A DNA stretch of 32,473 nt. It comes from Oscillospiraceae bacterium (lineage in GTDB: Bacteria > Bacillota > Clostridia > Oscillospirales > Oscillospiraceae). The notes beneath the pieces are model-generated. The model did not search any database, was not told the DNA's origin, and was given only the letters and a program-made list of their open reading frames with translations. Shown here piece after piece: positions 1-8,389 of the stretch. The stretch is from contig JAEDKW010000004.1 in assembly GCA_016295615.1 (NCBI GenBank), positions 1-32,473 on the forward strand, given 5' to 3'. The position numbers and the translations under genes are program-made. Positions within the stretch are counted from its first letter, which is position 1, and every line of letters begins with the position of its first letter.

Positions 1-1
1 G

Positions 2-181
2 GATGTGATGAAGCAGGCAGACTGGTTAATCGATGTGGGCCCGGACGGAGGTACTGCCGGTGGTGAGATCGTCTTTGCTGGTACGCCAAAGGATATGGCG
101 GAACATTCCCATACAATCACAGCGGAATACCTCAGAAAGTCCATGTGTTTCTCCCGGGGCAGAAATACAAAAGCATTTTGA
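2..181 (+). CDS. UvrA-family ABC ATPase, C-terminal end (cut by window edge)
   Basis: The frame is open from the first complete codon and ends at TGA 179-181, giving 59 residues. The sequence DVMKQADWLIDVGPDGG followed by GGEIVFAGTP matches the conserved C-terminal tail of UvrA, where the end of the second ATPase domain (D-loop/H-loop region, IDLGPEGG-type motif) is followed by a short tail ending near EYL. The last residues after EYLRKS are not typical and contain no extra zinc-finger. UvrA recognises DNA damage in nucleotide excision repair, but shorter UvrA paralogues also occur next to acetyltransferase genes in clostridia, and this one is followed 24 bases later by a GNAT gene. From the tail alone I cannot say whether it is the housekeeping UvrA or a paralogue. 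Its base composition is AT-richer than the genes from 544 onward. Confidence 0.75.
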   Translation, partial: DVMKQADWLIDVGPDGGTAGGEIVFAGTPKDMAEHSHTITAEYLRKSMCFSRGRNTKAF

Positions 182-205
182 GAAGCAGAAGATAGAGAAA
201 ATGAT

Positions 206-430
206 ATGATGATTGCGACAAGTCGTTTGATTCTACGAAAAATGAATACGGATGATTACGATGCTTTGTATGCAGTATTGGCAGATTCCGATACTATGCA
301 GCACTATCCCTATTCTTTTGATAAAAAAAGAGTTCGTGGATGGATTGAGAGGAATATGGAACGGTACAGAATTTTTGGATTTGGTTTGTGGGCAGTCTGC
401 TTAAAAGAATCCGGAGTTGGAAATGTCAAG
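206..430 (+). pseudogene. GNAT acetyltransferase, N-terminal fragment
   Basis: From ATG 206 (or ATG 209) about 70 residues read as the start of a RimJ/RimL-type GNAT N-acetyltransferase: TSRLILRKMNTDDYDALYAVL, then SDTMQHYPY and a FGFGLWAV strand. The acetyl-CoA binding part (Q/RxxGxG/A) never appears. After residue 70 (about position 415-430) the frame turns into a sequence without family resemblance and runs on, without a stop until 811, through the terminator at 495-524 and antisense into the ferredoxin gene. A full-length member would be 170-190 residues. I therefore call a truncated gene, with the break at roughly 415-440. The upstream ribosome site (GATAGAGAAA) is weak. The fragment is AT-rich like the UvrA tail before it and unlike the genes after it. 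Confidence 0.65.
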
Positions 431-494
431 AAACGGCGAACAGGTCTAAAACAGTTTACTTTTGGTTTTAACATAATCTTGTTTGATAAAGGTG

Positions 495-524
495 GGCGGG
501 AGCATCGTTACAGATGCTCCCGCC
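495..524 (-). terminator. Hairpin terminator at end of the long leftward operon
   Basis: A perfect 12-bp stem, GGCGGGAGCATC (495-506) with GATGCTCCCGCC (513-524), encloses a 6-base loop. It lies 19 bases beyond the stop of the ferredoxin gene. On the minus strand it is followed by CACCTTTATC, so the U-tract is short; on the plus strand it is followed by TTTGTC. It probably works in both directions. Confidence 0.7.
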
Positions 525-543
525 TTTGTCATTCCTTATTTTC

Positions 544-1368
544 TTATTCGGTGAAGATCTTCGTTTCCGCGCGGCGCATGAAGTCGCGCTCCAGCATCGC
601 CTTGTGGGAAAGGAACGCTTCATCGTCAAAATACTTGGCTCCCTCAGGACAGTTTCTGACGCAGGAATGGCACTTGATGCAAATGCCGGGCACTTCGGCC
701 GTATTCGCAGGATCGATGCTGCCCATCGGGCACAGCGACGCGCACACGCCGCAGCCGGTACACTTTTCAAGGTCGGTTCTGGGCTTCGCCTTGAGGAACT
801 TGACGCTCTGACCGTCCAGTCCCTTCGGGACGTAGTACGGCGCATCCGCATCGCCCTCGACCTGGACCGGCGCGGGGATCTCGGTCATCTTGCCGACCTT
901 TCCGACAACGGCGGAGCCGAGTTTGGCAAGAATGGAGAGATCCTCGCTGTCAGGGCGACCGGCGGCAAGCGTATCGGAAAAGGCGTGCTGACAGGCAAAC
1001 GCACCGCCGGCGATCGTGTGGAAGCCGTCCGCTTCCAGGCAGGCGCAAAGCTCGGCAAGGGAGTTATCAAAGCTGCGGTTGCCAAAGGTTACGACAGGCA
1101 CGGCAAGCGCGCCGTTGCCGGCAAAGCCCGTCTTGACAAAATCAAGGAGCTTGTTGGGAACCTTGCCTGCATAGGTCGGTGTGCCGAATACAACGAGGTC
1201 TTTATCGGTAAAGGAATAGCTCTCCTCTCTTGCATAGGGACGGGTGAAGTCCACAAGCTCCAGTGGAACCTCAAAGCTCTCTGCAAGGGCGTTGGCAAGC
1301 GTGGTGACGACCTTGCGGGTATTGCCGGTGGCGCTGAAATAAACTGCGTAGACGGTTTTGATCTCCAT
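544..1368 (-). CDS. EFR1-type flavodoxin/ferredoxin fusion protein
   Basis: A 274-residue protein with an N-terminal flavodoxin-like domain and a C-terminal bacterial ferredoxin domain. The FMN phosphate-binding loop is SATGNT at residues 12-17, and FGTPTYAGKVPNK (61-73) is a second flavin-contact loop. Two 4Fe-4S motifs are visible: C203, C206, C209, C213 and C230, C233, C236, C240. This matches the EFR1 family of anaerobes, presumed soluble electron carriers that pass electrons from flavin to iron-sulfur clusters; the partner is unknown. The longer in-frame start at 1398 lacks a ribosome site, whereas ATG 1368 is preceded by AAGAAGG at a 6-base gap, so I chose 1368. It is the last gene of the leftward series, 39 bases after the small Cys-rich gene and just before the hairpin at 495-524. 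Confidence 0.88.
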   Translation of the reverse strand: MEIKTVYAVYFSATGNTRKVVTTLANALAESFEVPLELVDFTRPYAREESYSFTDKDLVVFGTPTYAGKVPNKLLDFVKTGFAGNGALAVPVVTFGNRSFDNSLAELCACLEADGFHTIAGGAFACQHAFSDTLAAGRPDSEDLSILAKLGSAVVGKVGKMTEIPAPVQVEGDADAPYYVPKGLDGQSVKFLKAKPRTDLEKCTGCGVCASLCPMGSIDPANTAEVPGICIKCHSCVRNCPEGAKYFDDEAFLSHKAMLERDFMRRAETKIFTE

Positions 1369-1407
1369 AGTCAGCCTTCTTTCTATTTCGGGGCTCATGA
1401 CCCGGTA

Positions 1408-1623
1408 TTACAGAGAAAACTCCTCTGCACTGTGTTTATTCTCGTCCAGCACCGCGGGGCGGGGCGGAACGCGCTTGAGCGGATCGTAACGGAAGCGGCG
1501 GCAATGCTCGGTTGCATTGACGATGCCTCTGCGGGAGCAGACTACCTCCGTATCGTTGATGACGCTGCCGCACTCACAGTAGGCGCAGCGCTTTTCGATG
1601 TCCTTGCGGAAAAAGTGAAACAT
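1408..1623 (-). CDS. Small Cys-rich protein next to clpE, function unknown
   Basis: A 71-residue protein starting at ATG 1623, with a strong AGGAGGGG ribosome site 5 bases ahead and a gap of only 14 bases from the clpE-like stop. It has cysteines at 13, 16, 18, 29 and 41: CAYCECG, then VVCSRRG, then EHCRRFRYDPLKR. The spacing suggests one treble-clef or zinc-ribbon-like metal site. Short proteins with a C-C...C...C-(K/R)xFxYDPLKR pattern are recurrent in clostridia, without known function as far as I know. Its position directly after a protein-quality-control ATPase hints at a related role, but this is only context. The tail after PLKR is charged and probably disordered. Confidence 0.75.
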   Translation of the reverse strand: MFHFFRKDIEKRCAYCECGSVINDTEVVCSRRGIVNATEHCRRFRYDPLKRVPPRPAVLDENKHSAEEFSL

Positions 1624-1637
1624 ACGCTCCCCTCCTG

Positions 1638-3959
1638 TTATAAGCTTTGGAGCACAAGCCTGTCGCCGTCCATCATGGCGCGCAGCTGCGTGACAGGATT
1701 TTCATAGGAATCAATGATACGGCTCGCCATCACGTCCTCCAGCTCCTTCTGGATCGTGCGGCGCAGATTGCGCGCACCGTAGGTCGTGGAGAACGACTTG
1801 TGCGTGAGGTACTTCACCACCGCGTCGTCATAGCTGAAGTGCAGTCCCTTTTCCTCAAGGCTTGCCTGCAGCTCATCGAGCATGATGCGGGCAATCGCCT
1901 CGAAGTTCTGCTCGTCGAGACGGTTGAAGCAGATGATCTCATCCACACGGTTGATAAACTCCGGACGCAGGAACTCGCCCAGCGCCTTGAGCGCGCGGTC
2001 GCGGTTCTGCTCGTTGAGCGTATGACCGAAGCCGACGGTGCCTTCCTTGCGGTCGCTGCCCGCGTTGGAGGTCATTACGATGACGGTATTTTCAAAGTTC
2101 ACCCTGCGCCCGTGGGAATCGGTGATCTCGCCGTCGTCAAGGATCTGCAGCAGAACGTTCATCACGTCGGGATGCGCCTTTTCGATCTCATCAAAGAGGA
2201 TCACGGCGTAGGGCTTGCGGCGGATCTTTTCCGTCAGCTGACCTGCCTCGTCATAGCCGACGTAGCCCGGGGGCGAGCCGACAATGCGGGAAACGGAGTG
2301 CTTTTCCATAAACTCCGACATATCCAGACGGATCAGGGAATCGGGCGAATTGAACAGGTCCTGCGCAAGCTGCTTGACAAGCTCGGTCTTGCCGACGCCG
2401 GTGGGACCGACAAAGATAAAGCTCACCGGCTTGTGCTTGGGCGAGATGCCCACGCGATTGCGGCGGATGGCGGCGGAGACGGCGGCGATGGCCTCGTCCT
2501 GTCCGATGATGTGCGTTTTGAGGCGCTTGTCAAGCTCGCTCAGGCGCTTAAACTCATCCTCACGGATGCGGCTTGCCGGGATCTTCGTCCACAGCTCGAT
2601 CACACGGGCAAGGTTATCCATCGTCAGCGTGGGCGCTTCGTTGCCGAGCCGGTCAAGCTCCGCCCTGCTTTGCATGATGCGGCTGCGCAGCTCGGCGATG
2701 CGCTCATAGTCCGCATCGGCGGCGTTCTGTGCGGCCTTTTCCTCGAGCATCATCTTTTCCTTTTCAAAGTCCGCCACTGCCTGCTCGATCTCCATGCGGC
2801 GGTTGATGACCTTGTCATGGAGGTTCATGTCGGAGCACGCTTCGTCGATCAGGTCGATGGCCTTATCGGGCAGAAAACGGTCGGTGATGTACCGCTCGGA
2901 CAGCAGCACCGCCTGGCGCAGGATGCCCTCGGGGATCTTCACGCCGTGGAACGACTCATAATAATGGGCGATGCCCTTGAGGATCTTGAGCGTATCCTCC
3001 ATGTTCGGCTCATTGACCGTGACCGGCTGGAAACGGCGCTCCAGCGCGGTATCCTTTTCAATGTGCTTGCGGTATTCGGTGAAGGTCGTTGCGCCGATGA
3101 CCTGGATCTCGCCGCGGGAAAGCGCCGGCTTTAAAATGTTGGCGGCGTTCATGCTGCCCTCGGCATCCCCCGCGCCGACGATGTTGTGCACCTCGTCGAT
3201 GACAAGGATGACGTTGCCCATCTTGCGGATCTCCTCGATGAGTCCCTTCATGCGGCTTTCAAACTGACCGCGGAACTGCGTACCGGCAACGAGCGCGGTC
3301 AAATCGAGCAGATACACTTCCTTGGCATGCAGCTTAAACGGCACGTCGCCGCTGGCAATGCGCTGTGCAAGACCCTCCGCGATGGCGGTCTTGCCGACGC
3401 CCGGTTCACCGATGAGGCACGGATTGTTCTTCTGCCGGCGGTTGAGGATCTGCACCACGCGCTCAATTTCCTCGCTTCTTCCGATGACTGCGTCAAGCTT
3501 GCCCTCTCGTGCGCGCTGGGAAAGGTTGATGCAGTAGTTGTCAAGAAACTTGTGCTTGCTGCCCTTCTCCACTTTTTTCTCACCGCGGCGCGTCTGAGAA
3601 TCGGCGCTGGCGCCGCTGTCGCCGCCGTCGCCGTTGTTCGGCGCGCCGCCAAAGAAACGGCTGAGGAAGGGGAACGTGGCGGTCTTTCCCTCGTCGTCCT
3701 CGTCGTCCATATTGTCCGCGTCGGCAAGTCCTTCCAGGTTTTCCGCACCGCCGAAGGCGCCCATCATTTCATTTGAGATGTTGTCCAGGTCTTCGTCCGT
3801 GATGCCCATGCGGCGCATCATCTCATCGACCTGCGGAAGGCCGAGATTTTTGGCACATTTGAGGCAAAGTCCCTCGTTGATGTTCTGTCCGTTTTCCTGC
3901 CGGGTAATGAACACAACGGCGAGGTTCTTTTTGCATTTGGAACAAAGTTGTGGCTGCAT
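1638..3959 (-). CDS. clpE: ClpE-type AAA+ unfoldase with N-terminal zinc finger
   Basis: This 773-residue HSP100 ATPase would unfold proteins for ClpP. In place of the usual Clp-N repeats it begins with a four-cysteine zinc finger (C6, C9, C32, C35; McsA-like), the feature that separates ClpE from ClpC. An acidic, low-complexity linker (about 70-135) follows. AAA domain 1 has Walker A GEPGVGKT at 184-191. A UVR-like coiled stretch follows (MEIEQAVADFEKEK through AELRSRIM), then AAA domain 2 with Walker A GPTGVGKT and Walker B VILFDEIEKAH. A TVGFG segment sits where ClpP-binding loops carry an (I/L/V)GF tripeptide, so ClpP partnership is likely. Its ribosome site, GGAGG, lies in the last codons of the cvpA-like gene, which implies coupled expression. 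It is somewhat longer than Bacillus ClpE because of the linker. No CtsR-like repressor is nearby. Confidence 0.88.
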   Translation of the reverse strand: MQPQLCSKCKKNLAVVFITRQENGQNINEGLCLKCAKNLGLPQVDEMMRRMGITDEDLDNISNEMMGAFGGAENLEGLADADNMDDEDDEGKTATFPFLSRFFGGAPNNGDGGDSGASADSQTRRGEKKVEKGSKHKFLDNYCINLSQRAREGKLDAVIGRSEEIERVVQILNRRQKNNPCLIGEPGVGKTAIAEGLAQRIASGDVPFKLHAKEVYLLDLTALVAGTQFRGQFESRMKGLIEEIRKMGNVILVIDEVHNIVGAGDAEGSMNAANILKPALSRGEIQVIGATTFTEYRKHIEKDTALERRFQPVTVNEPNMEDTLKILKGIAHYYESFHGVKIPEGILRQAVLLSERYITDRFLPDKAIDLIDEACSDMNLHDKVINRRMEIEQAVADFEKEKMMLEEKAAQNAADADYERIAELRSRIMQSRAELDRLGNEAPTLTMDNLARVIELWTKIPASRIREDEFKRLSELDKRLKTHIIGQDEAIAAVSAAIRRNRVGISPKHKPVSFIFVGPTGVGKTELVKQLAQDLFNSPDSLIRLDMSEFMEKHSVSRIVGSPPGYVGYDEAGQLTEKIRRKPYAVILFDEIEKAHPDVMNVLLQILDDGEITDSHGRRVNFENTVIVMTSNAGSDRKEGTVGFGHTLNEQNRDRALKALGEFLRPEFINRVDEIICFNRLDEQNFEAIARIMLDELQASLEEKGLHFSYDDAVVKYLTHKSFSTTYGARNLRRTIQKELEDVMASRIIDSYENPVTQLRAMMDGDRLVLQSL

Positions 3960-3962
3960 TCG

Positions 3963-4673
3963 TTAGTTTCCTCCATTCAGGGATGCAATGATCGCAATCA
4001 ACGTAAAAGGGGTATGTGTTGTAAAGAATTTCAAAAGATATGTATCGCTCGCGTTGTCACGGAAAAACGTGATGCCGAACTCCGGCGCGAGCCACAAAAT
4101 GAGATAGAGCAAAAGCGCAGCTTCCAGCATGCCGAACAGACCGCCGCCGACGGTGTTGAGTGCATGAAGACCGGGCAGCTCAAAGACATGGTCGATCAGT
4201 CCCGTCAGAAGCTTCAGTACGATCAACAGCATCACGAAGCTCGCAAGCAGCAGCGCCGCATGCACGACGCTCTCCACCAGCGAACGCGCCGCAAGGTGCG
4301 CGGCATTGGCGGCCTTCTCCTGCAAATGTTCAACAAAGCGGTCGCCGCCACGGAACAGCTCCAGCTTTTCAAACCACTCGCTGAAGGACGGGTTCTTTGT
4401 GCTGTCCGAGGAGAGAATGTCTGAAGCAACGTTCCCCATCGTAAGCTCCTCCGGTACGCCGAGCCAGTCGGAAATTTTTTCCTCAAAGGCAGGCAGTACG
4501 AGATCCGTGATCGGCTCCGTCAGTGTGTTGGCGGCAATGGCTGCGCCGACGATCGCGGCGATCAGCACGACAAAGCCCATCAGGCTCTTGAACAGTCCCC
4601 GCTTTGCTCCGACGAAAAAGCTCAATAACAGGAGCAAGACGAGCACACCGTCGATGATGAGTCCATTATTCAC
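3963..4673 (-). CDS. CvpA family membrane protein
   Basis: A 236-residue membrane protein that resembles the CvpA (colicin V production) family. It starts IIDGVLVLLLLLSFFVGAKRG, followed by a second helix (FVVLIAAIVGAAIAAN), a soluble stretch of about 80 residues, and two C-terminal helices (AALLLASFVMLLIVLKLL and GLFGMLEAALLLYLILWL). The family's Gx(R/K)GL signature after helix 1 is present as GAKRGLF. The start is GTG 4673, preceded by AAGGGAG at a 6-base gap; no ATG fits as well. CvpA proteins are widely conserved, and their biochemical role is not settled. The gene ends 3 bases before clpE and its final codons (AATGGAGGAAAC) supply the clpE ribosome site. Confidence 0.8.
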   Translation of the reverse strand: MNNGLIIDGVLVLLLLLSFFVGAKRGLFKSLMGFVVLIAAIVGAAIAANTLTEPITDLVLPAFEEKISDWLGVPEELTMGNVASDILSSDSTKNPSFSEWFEKLELFRGGDRFVEHLQEKAANAAHLAARSLVESVVHAALLLASFVMLLIVLKLLTGLIDHVFELPGLHALNTVGGGLFGMLEAALLLYLILWLAPEFGITFFRDNASDTYLLKFFTTHTPFTLIAIIASLNGGN

Positions 4674-4710
4674 GTCTTTCTCCCTTCTTTCAAGTAAAAA
4701 ATACTGTCAT

Positions 4711-5922
4711 TTACGGAATAAACAGCCATGCGCTCGAAGTTCCCAGCAGCAGCGCCGTACCGTCCTCGCGCATGATGACGGACTTGGCGTATTCCGTATT
4801 GCTCAGCGTCGCATATTCGCTCAGGTCCGAGGTGTAGATCGTCAGGCTGTCGCTGTAAAGCGCGGCAAGATATTTGCCCGCGGCGGAGATGCAAAGGACC
4901 TCTTTGCCGATATCGGCTTCGCCGATCTTTTCCCCGTCGGCTGAGACCGTGACGAGCTTGAGCGTGCTGCCGCTGCGATAGCGGCTGAGCAGGAGCGCGG
5001 TGTAGTCCGTCCCGCCCGTGCTCTGTGCGCGCAGGTAGGGATAGTCATAGCGGTAGCTTCCCGAAAGCGAACCGTCCGCGCCGAACACCGTCAGCCGGTC
5101 GTCCGCGATCGTGACAAGCCTGCCGCCCAAATTGCCGAGTGAAAGCACCAAGGAGCCGTTGAGCACATTGACCGACTCCGGCGTTTCGCTTAAGAGCGCA
5201 TACAGCTTGAGCGTGCTGGCAAACGCGCCGTCCGCCTCCCCCAGCGTAACGACCGCCAGATGCTTGCAGTCCCGCAGAACGCAGGCGTCCATCACATAGC
5301 GGTCGGAGGAGTTGAACGTAAACAGGGCGTTTCCCGTTGGGTCATAGACCGAAACCACCGATTGATAGCCGCTCTTTTCCGTCGTCAGCGTCAGATAGTC
5401 CGAAGAATTGAGCGACGCGGAAAGGATCCCCGCATCGCAGAGCTTCCCGCAATCGCGAAGCAGCCCCTTTTCCCCCAAAAGAAGGGCGGTCTGCCCGCCG
5501 ATGTCGTAAACAAGCACCGTCTGTCCGCCGACGGCAACGGCGGGGTGCGTCATGCGGACGCTCTCGGAATATACCCGCGTGCCATCGTTTGCCAAAACGG
5601 CAACATTGGTCGTGGAGGCGACGATCAGCCGTTCGCCCAGCATGGCGTAAACGTTCGTGCGGTCATTGTCAAAGCTGTAAAGCTCCGCCTTGCCCTGTTC
5701 GTCCTGCGTGACCTTGTTGTAGGAAAAAAGTCTGCGCACGCTGTCAAAGCTGCTCAGGTCCTGATAGGCTGCCACCAGAACGACGGCAAACACCAAAATA
5801 AGCACCGCAAGCAGCTTCGCTGCGCGTCGCACACCGCCATGGCGGCGGGGCGCGGCCTGTTCGCGCTGAAAATCCTCGCGCGACAAATTGTCAGATTGCT
5901 GTTTCCCCATTGAGTCTTTCAT
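4711..5922 (-). CDS. DUF5711-type membrane-anchored beta-propeller-like protein
   Basis: A 403-residue protein (or 399 if the second ATG, 5910, is used). A charged cytoplasmic N-terminus (about 30 residues, RRHGGVRRAAK) leads into one membrane helix, LLAVLILVFAVVLVAAY. A large outside domain then repeats short beta-strand units of the type VAVLANDGTRVYSE, VVSVYDPTGNALFTF and LTIYTSDLSEYATL, as in WD40/PQQ-like propellers. This fits the DUF5711 family of clostridia, a surface-anchored family with no known function. The first 32 bases overlap the end of truA, so translation is probably coupled. A GAGG sits directly before the first ATG and 12 bases before the second, so the exact start is uncertain. 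Confidence 0.72.
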   Translation of the reverse strand: MKDSMGKQQSDNLSREDFQREQAAPRRHGGVRRAAKLLAVLILVFAVVLVAAYQDLSSFDSVRRLFSYNKVTQDEQGKAELYSFDNDRTNVYAMLGERLIVASTTNVAVLANDGTRVYSESVRMTHPAVAVGGQTVLVYDIGGQTALLLGEKGLLRDCGKLCDAGILSASLNSSDYLTLTTEKSGYQSVVSVYDPTGNALFTFNSSDRYVMDACVLRDCKHLAVVTLGEADGAFASTLKLYALLSETPESVNVLNGSLVLSLGNLGGRLVTIADDRLTVFGADGSLSGSYRYDYPYLRAQSTGGTDYTALLLSRYRSGSTLKLVTVSADGEKIGEADIGKEVLCISAAGKYLAALYSDSLTIYTSDLSEYATLSNTEYAKSVIMREDGTALLLGTSSAWLFIP

Positions 5923-6658
5923 CCTCGTACCAGACCTTTGTCATATACAAGCCGCCGGGCGGCACCGTGGGACCGGCAAGCGTGCGGTCGCCGGACGCCA
6001 GGATCTGCGGAATATCCTCCGGCGCAAGCTTGCCCTCCGCTGCGTACAGGACCGTGCCGGTGATCGCCCGTACCATGTTATACAAAAAACCGTTCGCGCA
6101 GACCTTGAGCTCCAGAAGCTCGCCGCTTCTCGTCACGCGGCAGTAGTAGACCGTCCGTACCGTGGTCTTTGTCTCCGTACCGACGGAGCGGACGGCACGG
6201 AAGTCATGCGTCCCTTCAAACGCCCGCGCCGCGCGGTCCATCCTTTCCTCATCGAGGTGCTTGGGATAAAAGTATGCGCGGTTTACATAAAACGGATTCT
6301 TGATGCGTGAATTGTAAATGCGGTAGGTGTACTCCTTCCTCCTGCAGGAAAGGATCGCGTTGAAATCCTCCGCCACCTCAAACGCCTCGCGCACGACGAC
6401 GTCCTCCGGCGTATGCGTGTTGACGGCAAACGGCAGGCGTTCGACCGGAATGCGGGAATTCGTGCGGAAGTTGGCGATATAGTGCTCGGCATGGACGCCC
6501 GCGTCGGTGCGTCCGCAGCCGATGAGTCTGACCGGCTCGCCGCAGACCGCGGCGAGCGCCTTCTCCATCGTTTCGCACACGGTGACGGCGTTTTTCTGCA
6601 CCTGCCAGCCGTGATACGCCGTGCCGTTATACATCAATTGTAAAGCGATATTACGCAT
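5891..6658 (-). CDS. truA: tRNA pseudouridine synthase A
   Basis: A 255-residue enzyme that converts U38, U39 and U40 in the tRNA anticodon arm to pseudouridine. The N-terminal YNGTAYHGWQ (10-19) and the catalytic motif GRTDAGVHA with Asp52 are both intact, and the C-terminal part carries the FLYNMVR and RTLAGPTVPPGGL signatures of the TruA family. The length is normal. ATG 6658 has an AAAAGGA ribosome site 9 bases ahead. It follows ecfT by 58 bases; the truA-ecfT association is common in Firmicutes, where truA follows the ecfA1-ecfA2-ecfT module, often near ribosomal protein genes that are absent here. Confidence 0.95.
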   Translation of the reverse strand: MRNIALQLMYNGTAYHGWQVQKNAVTVCETMEKALAAVCGEPVRLIGCGRTDAGVHAEHYIANFRTNSRIPVERLPFAVNTHTPEDVVVREAFEVAEDFNAILSCRRKEYTYRIYNSRIKNPFYVNRAYFYPKHLDEERMDRAARAFEGTHDFRAVRSVGTETKTTVRTVYYCRVTRSGELLELKVCANGFLYNMVRAITGTVLYAAEGKLAPEDIPQILASGDRTLAGPTVPPGGLYMTKVWYEDERLNGETAI

Positions 6659-6716
6659 AATTGGTGTCCTTTTTCTGAACTTTTCGCGCCGCCCGCTTCA
6701 GGGATGCGGCGCTGTC

Positions 6717-7508
6717 TCAATCAAGGATCATGATACCGACCGCCAAAGCGAGATAGTACAGCAGCACCAGGTAATCCCTTGCCGCGTAGTGCAGCTCGTG
6801 GAGCTTCGTGCGTCCGTCGCCGCCGTGATAGCAGCGGCACTCCATCGCGGTCGCCAGCTCGTCTGCGCGGCGAAACGCGCTGACGAACAGCGGCACCAGC
6901 AGCGGAACGAGCGCCTTGGCGCGCTGGAAAATGCTGCCGCTCTCAAAATCGGCGCCGCGCGCCTTTTGCGCGGACATGATCTTGTCCGTCTCCTCGATGA
7001 GCGTCGGAATAAAGCGCAGCGCGATCGACATCATCATGGCAAGCTCATGCACGGGAAGCCTGAGCTTTTTGAGCGGACCGAGCAGGCTCTCCAGACCGTC
7101 GGTGAGATGGATGGGCGAGGTCGTGTAGGTCAGAAGGAACGTCCCCATGATCAGCAGCGTGATGCGCGCCATCATCGTCACGGCGGTGCGCACACCTTCG
7201 ACCGTGATGCGGAAGATCCAAAAATGCACCAGCTCCACGCCGGGCGTATAGAAAAGGTTCAGTATCGCGGTGAACGCGATGATGAACAGCACCGGCTTCA
7301 GACCGCGCAGCAGCGCCTTTGCACCGACCCTGGAAACCCTGACCGACACAAGCAGCGTCAGAATCAGCGCGGCGTAGGCGTAAACCGAGTGCGCCGAAAA
7401 CAGCGCCACGATGTAGAGAACCGTGACGGTCAGCTTGGTGCGCGGGTCAAGGCGGTGCGCCAGTGTGTTTCCGGGAAAATACTGACCGAGTGTGATATCC
7501 TTCAGCAT
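6717..7508 (-). CDS. ecfT: ECF transporter transmembrane component EcfT
   Basis: A 263-residue membrane protein that couples the two EcfA ATPases to substrate-binding S proteins in group II energy-coupling-factor vitamin and metal transporters. Several hydrophobic helices are visible (VLYIVALFSAHSVYAYAAL, VLFIIAFTAILNLFY, TRITLLIMGTFLL-like). The conserved N-terminal LDPRTKL precedes helix 1, and the coupling helices carry the family's A-R-G motifs as AQKARGADF and TAMECRCYHG. It overlaps the ecfA2 stop by 7 bases and its ribosome site (AAGGAG) lies within ecfA2. No S component is encoded nearby, as expected for a shared module. Confidence 0.93.
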   Translation of the reverse strand: MLKDITLGQYFPGNTLAHRLDPRTKLTVTVLYIVALFSAHSVYAYAALILTLLVSVRVSRVGAKALLRGLKPVLFIIAFTAILNLFYTPGVELVHFWIFRITVEGVRTAVTMMARITLLIMGTFLLTYTTSPIHLTDGLESLLGPLKKLRLPVHELAMMMSIALRFIPTLIEETDKIMSAQKARGADFESGSIFQRAKALVPLLVPLFVSAFRRADELATAMECRCYHGGDGRTKLHELHYAARDYLVLLYYLALAVGIMILD

Positions 7509-8371
7509 GGCACAGCGTCTCCTTTCCTGAGAGAAAGGAGCGCGCGGCTCAGTTCCTCTACCGTGTAGACTGCCGGGTCAATGGCAAGACCGCGCGCCTT
7601 GAGCGCCATGGCAACGCGCGTGATCTGCGGCACGTCGAGACCGGCGCGGAGCAGCTCGTCGCCGCGGGAGAACACCTCGCGCGGCGTACCGCTCATGAGT
7701 ACATGCGCGTCGGAAAGCACGACGATACGGTCCGCGTTCTGCGCGATCTCGTCCATCGAGTGACTCACGAGCACGATGGTCGTGCCGCGCTCTTTATGGT
7801 ACTGCCGGATGTTGGCAAGCAGCTCCCTTCTGCCCTGCGGGTCAAGACCCGCCGTCGGCTCGTCAAGCACGAGTACCTCCGGCTCCATGGCGATGACGCC
7901 CGCGATGGCAACGCGGCGCTTCTGACCGCCGGAGAGCGCAAACGGAGATTTATCCAGAATCTCTTCGCTCAGTCCCGCAAAGCGGGCGGCAGCGTGTACG
8001 CGCCGGTCGATCTCGTCCCTGTCGAGTCCCATGTTGGCGGGACCGAAGGCAATGTCCCGGTAGACGGTGTCCTCAAAGAGCTGATACTCCGGATACTGGA
8101 ACACAAGACCCACGCGAAAGCGCACGTCGCGGATCTTCTTCGGCTCCTCCCAAATATCCTTGCCCTCGAGATAGATGTGACCGCTCGTCGGCTTGAGCAG
8201 ACCGTTGAGATGCTGGATCATCGTCGATTTGCCGCTGCCGGTGTGACCGATAATGCCTAAAAACTCACCGCGGTAGACGGACAGCGACATATTCTCCGCC
8301 GCGCTGCGGCAGAACGGCGTCCCTTCGCCGTAGGTGTGTGTCAGGTTTTCAACGCGAATGATCTCTTCCAA
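7502..8371 (-). CDS. ecfA2: ECF transporter ATPase EcfA2
   Basis: A 289-residue ABC ATPase. Walker A is GHTGSGKST at about 42-50, the Q-loop is VFQYPEYQLF, the signature is LSGGQKRRVAIAG and Walker B is VLVLDEPTAGLDP. Q-loop wording with YPEYQLFE and a longer C-terminal arm is usual for the A2 (A') subunit, which pairs with EcfA1. The start is TTG 8371, 8 bases after AGAGGA; it gives the usual N-terminus (EEIIRVENLTHTY), and no in-frame ATG fits. The gene is 18 bases downstream of ecfA1 and overlaps ecfT. Confidence 0.93.
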   Translation of the reverse strand: MEEIIRVENLTHTYGEGTPFCRSAAENMSLSVYRGEFLGIIGHTGSGKSTMIQHLNGLLKPTSGHIYLEGKDIWEEPKKIRDVRFRVGLVFQYPEYQLFEDTVYRDIAFGPANMGLDRDEIDRRVHAAARFAGLSEEILDKSPFALSGGQKRRVAIAGVIAMEPEVLVLDEPTAGLDPQGRRELLANIRQYHKERGTTIVLVSHSMDEIAQNADRIVVLSDAHVLMSGTPREVFSRGDELLRAGLDVPQITRVAMALKARGLAIDPAVYTVEELSRALLSLRKGDAVPC

Positions 8372-8389
8372 GGCGTGATTCCTCTGATT

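Noticed and set aside
1647..3134. A 495-codon open frame antisense to clpE
   Set aside because: Shadow of clpE; no motif and no ribosome site.
6659..6716. Terminator between truA and ecfT
   Set aside because: GCGCCGC and GCGGCGC can pair, but there is no T-run on the minus strand and the loop is long; the genes are probably co-transcribed.
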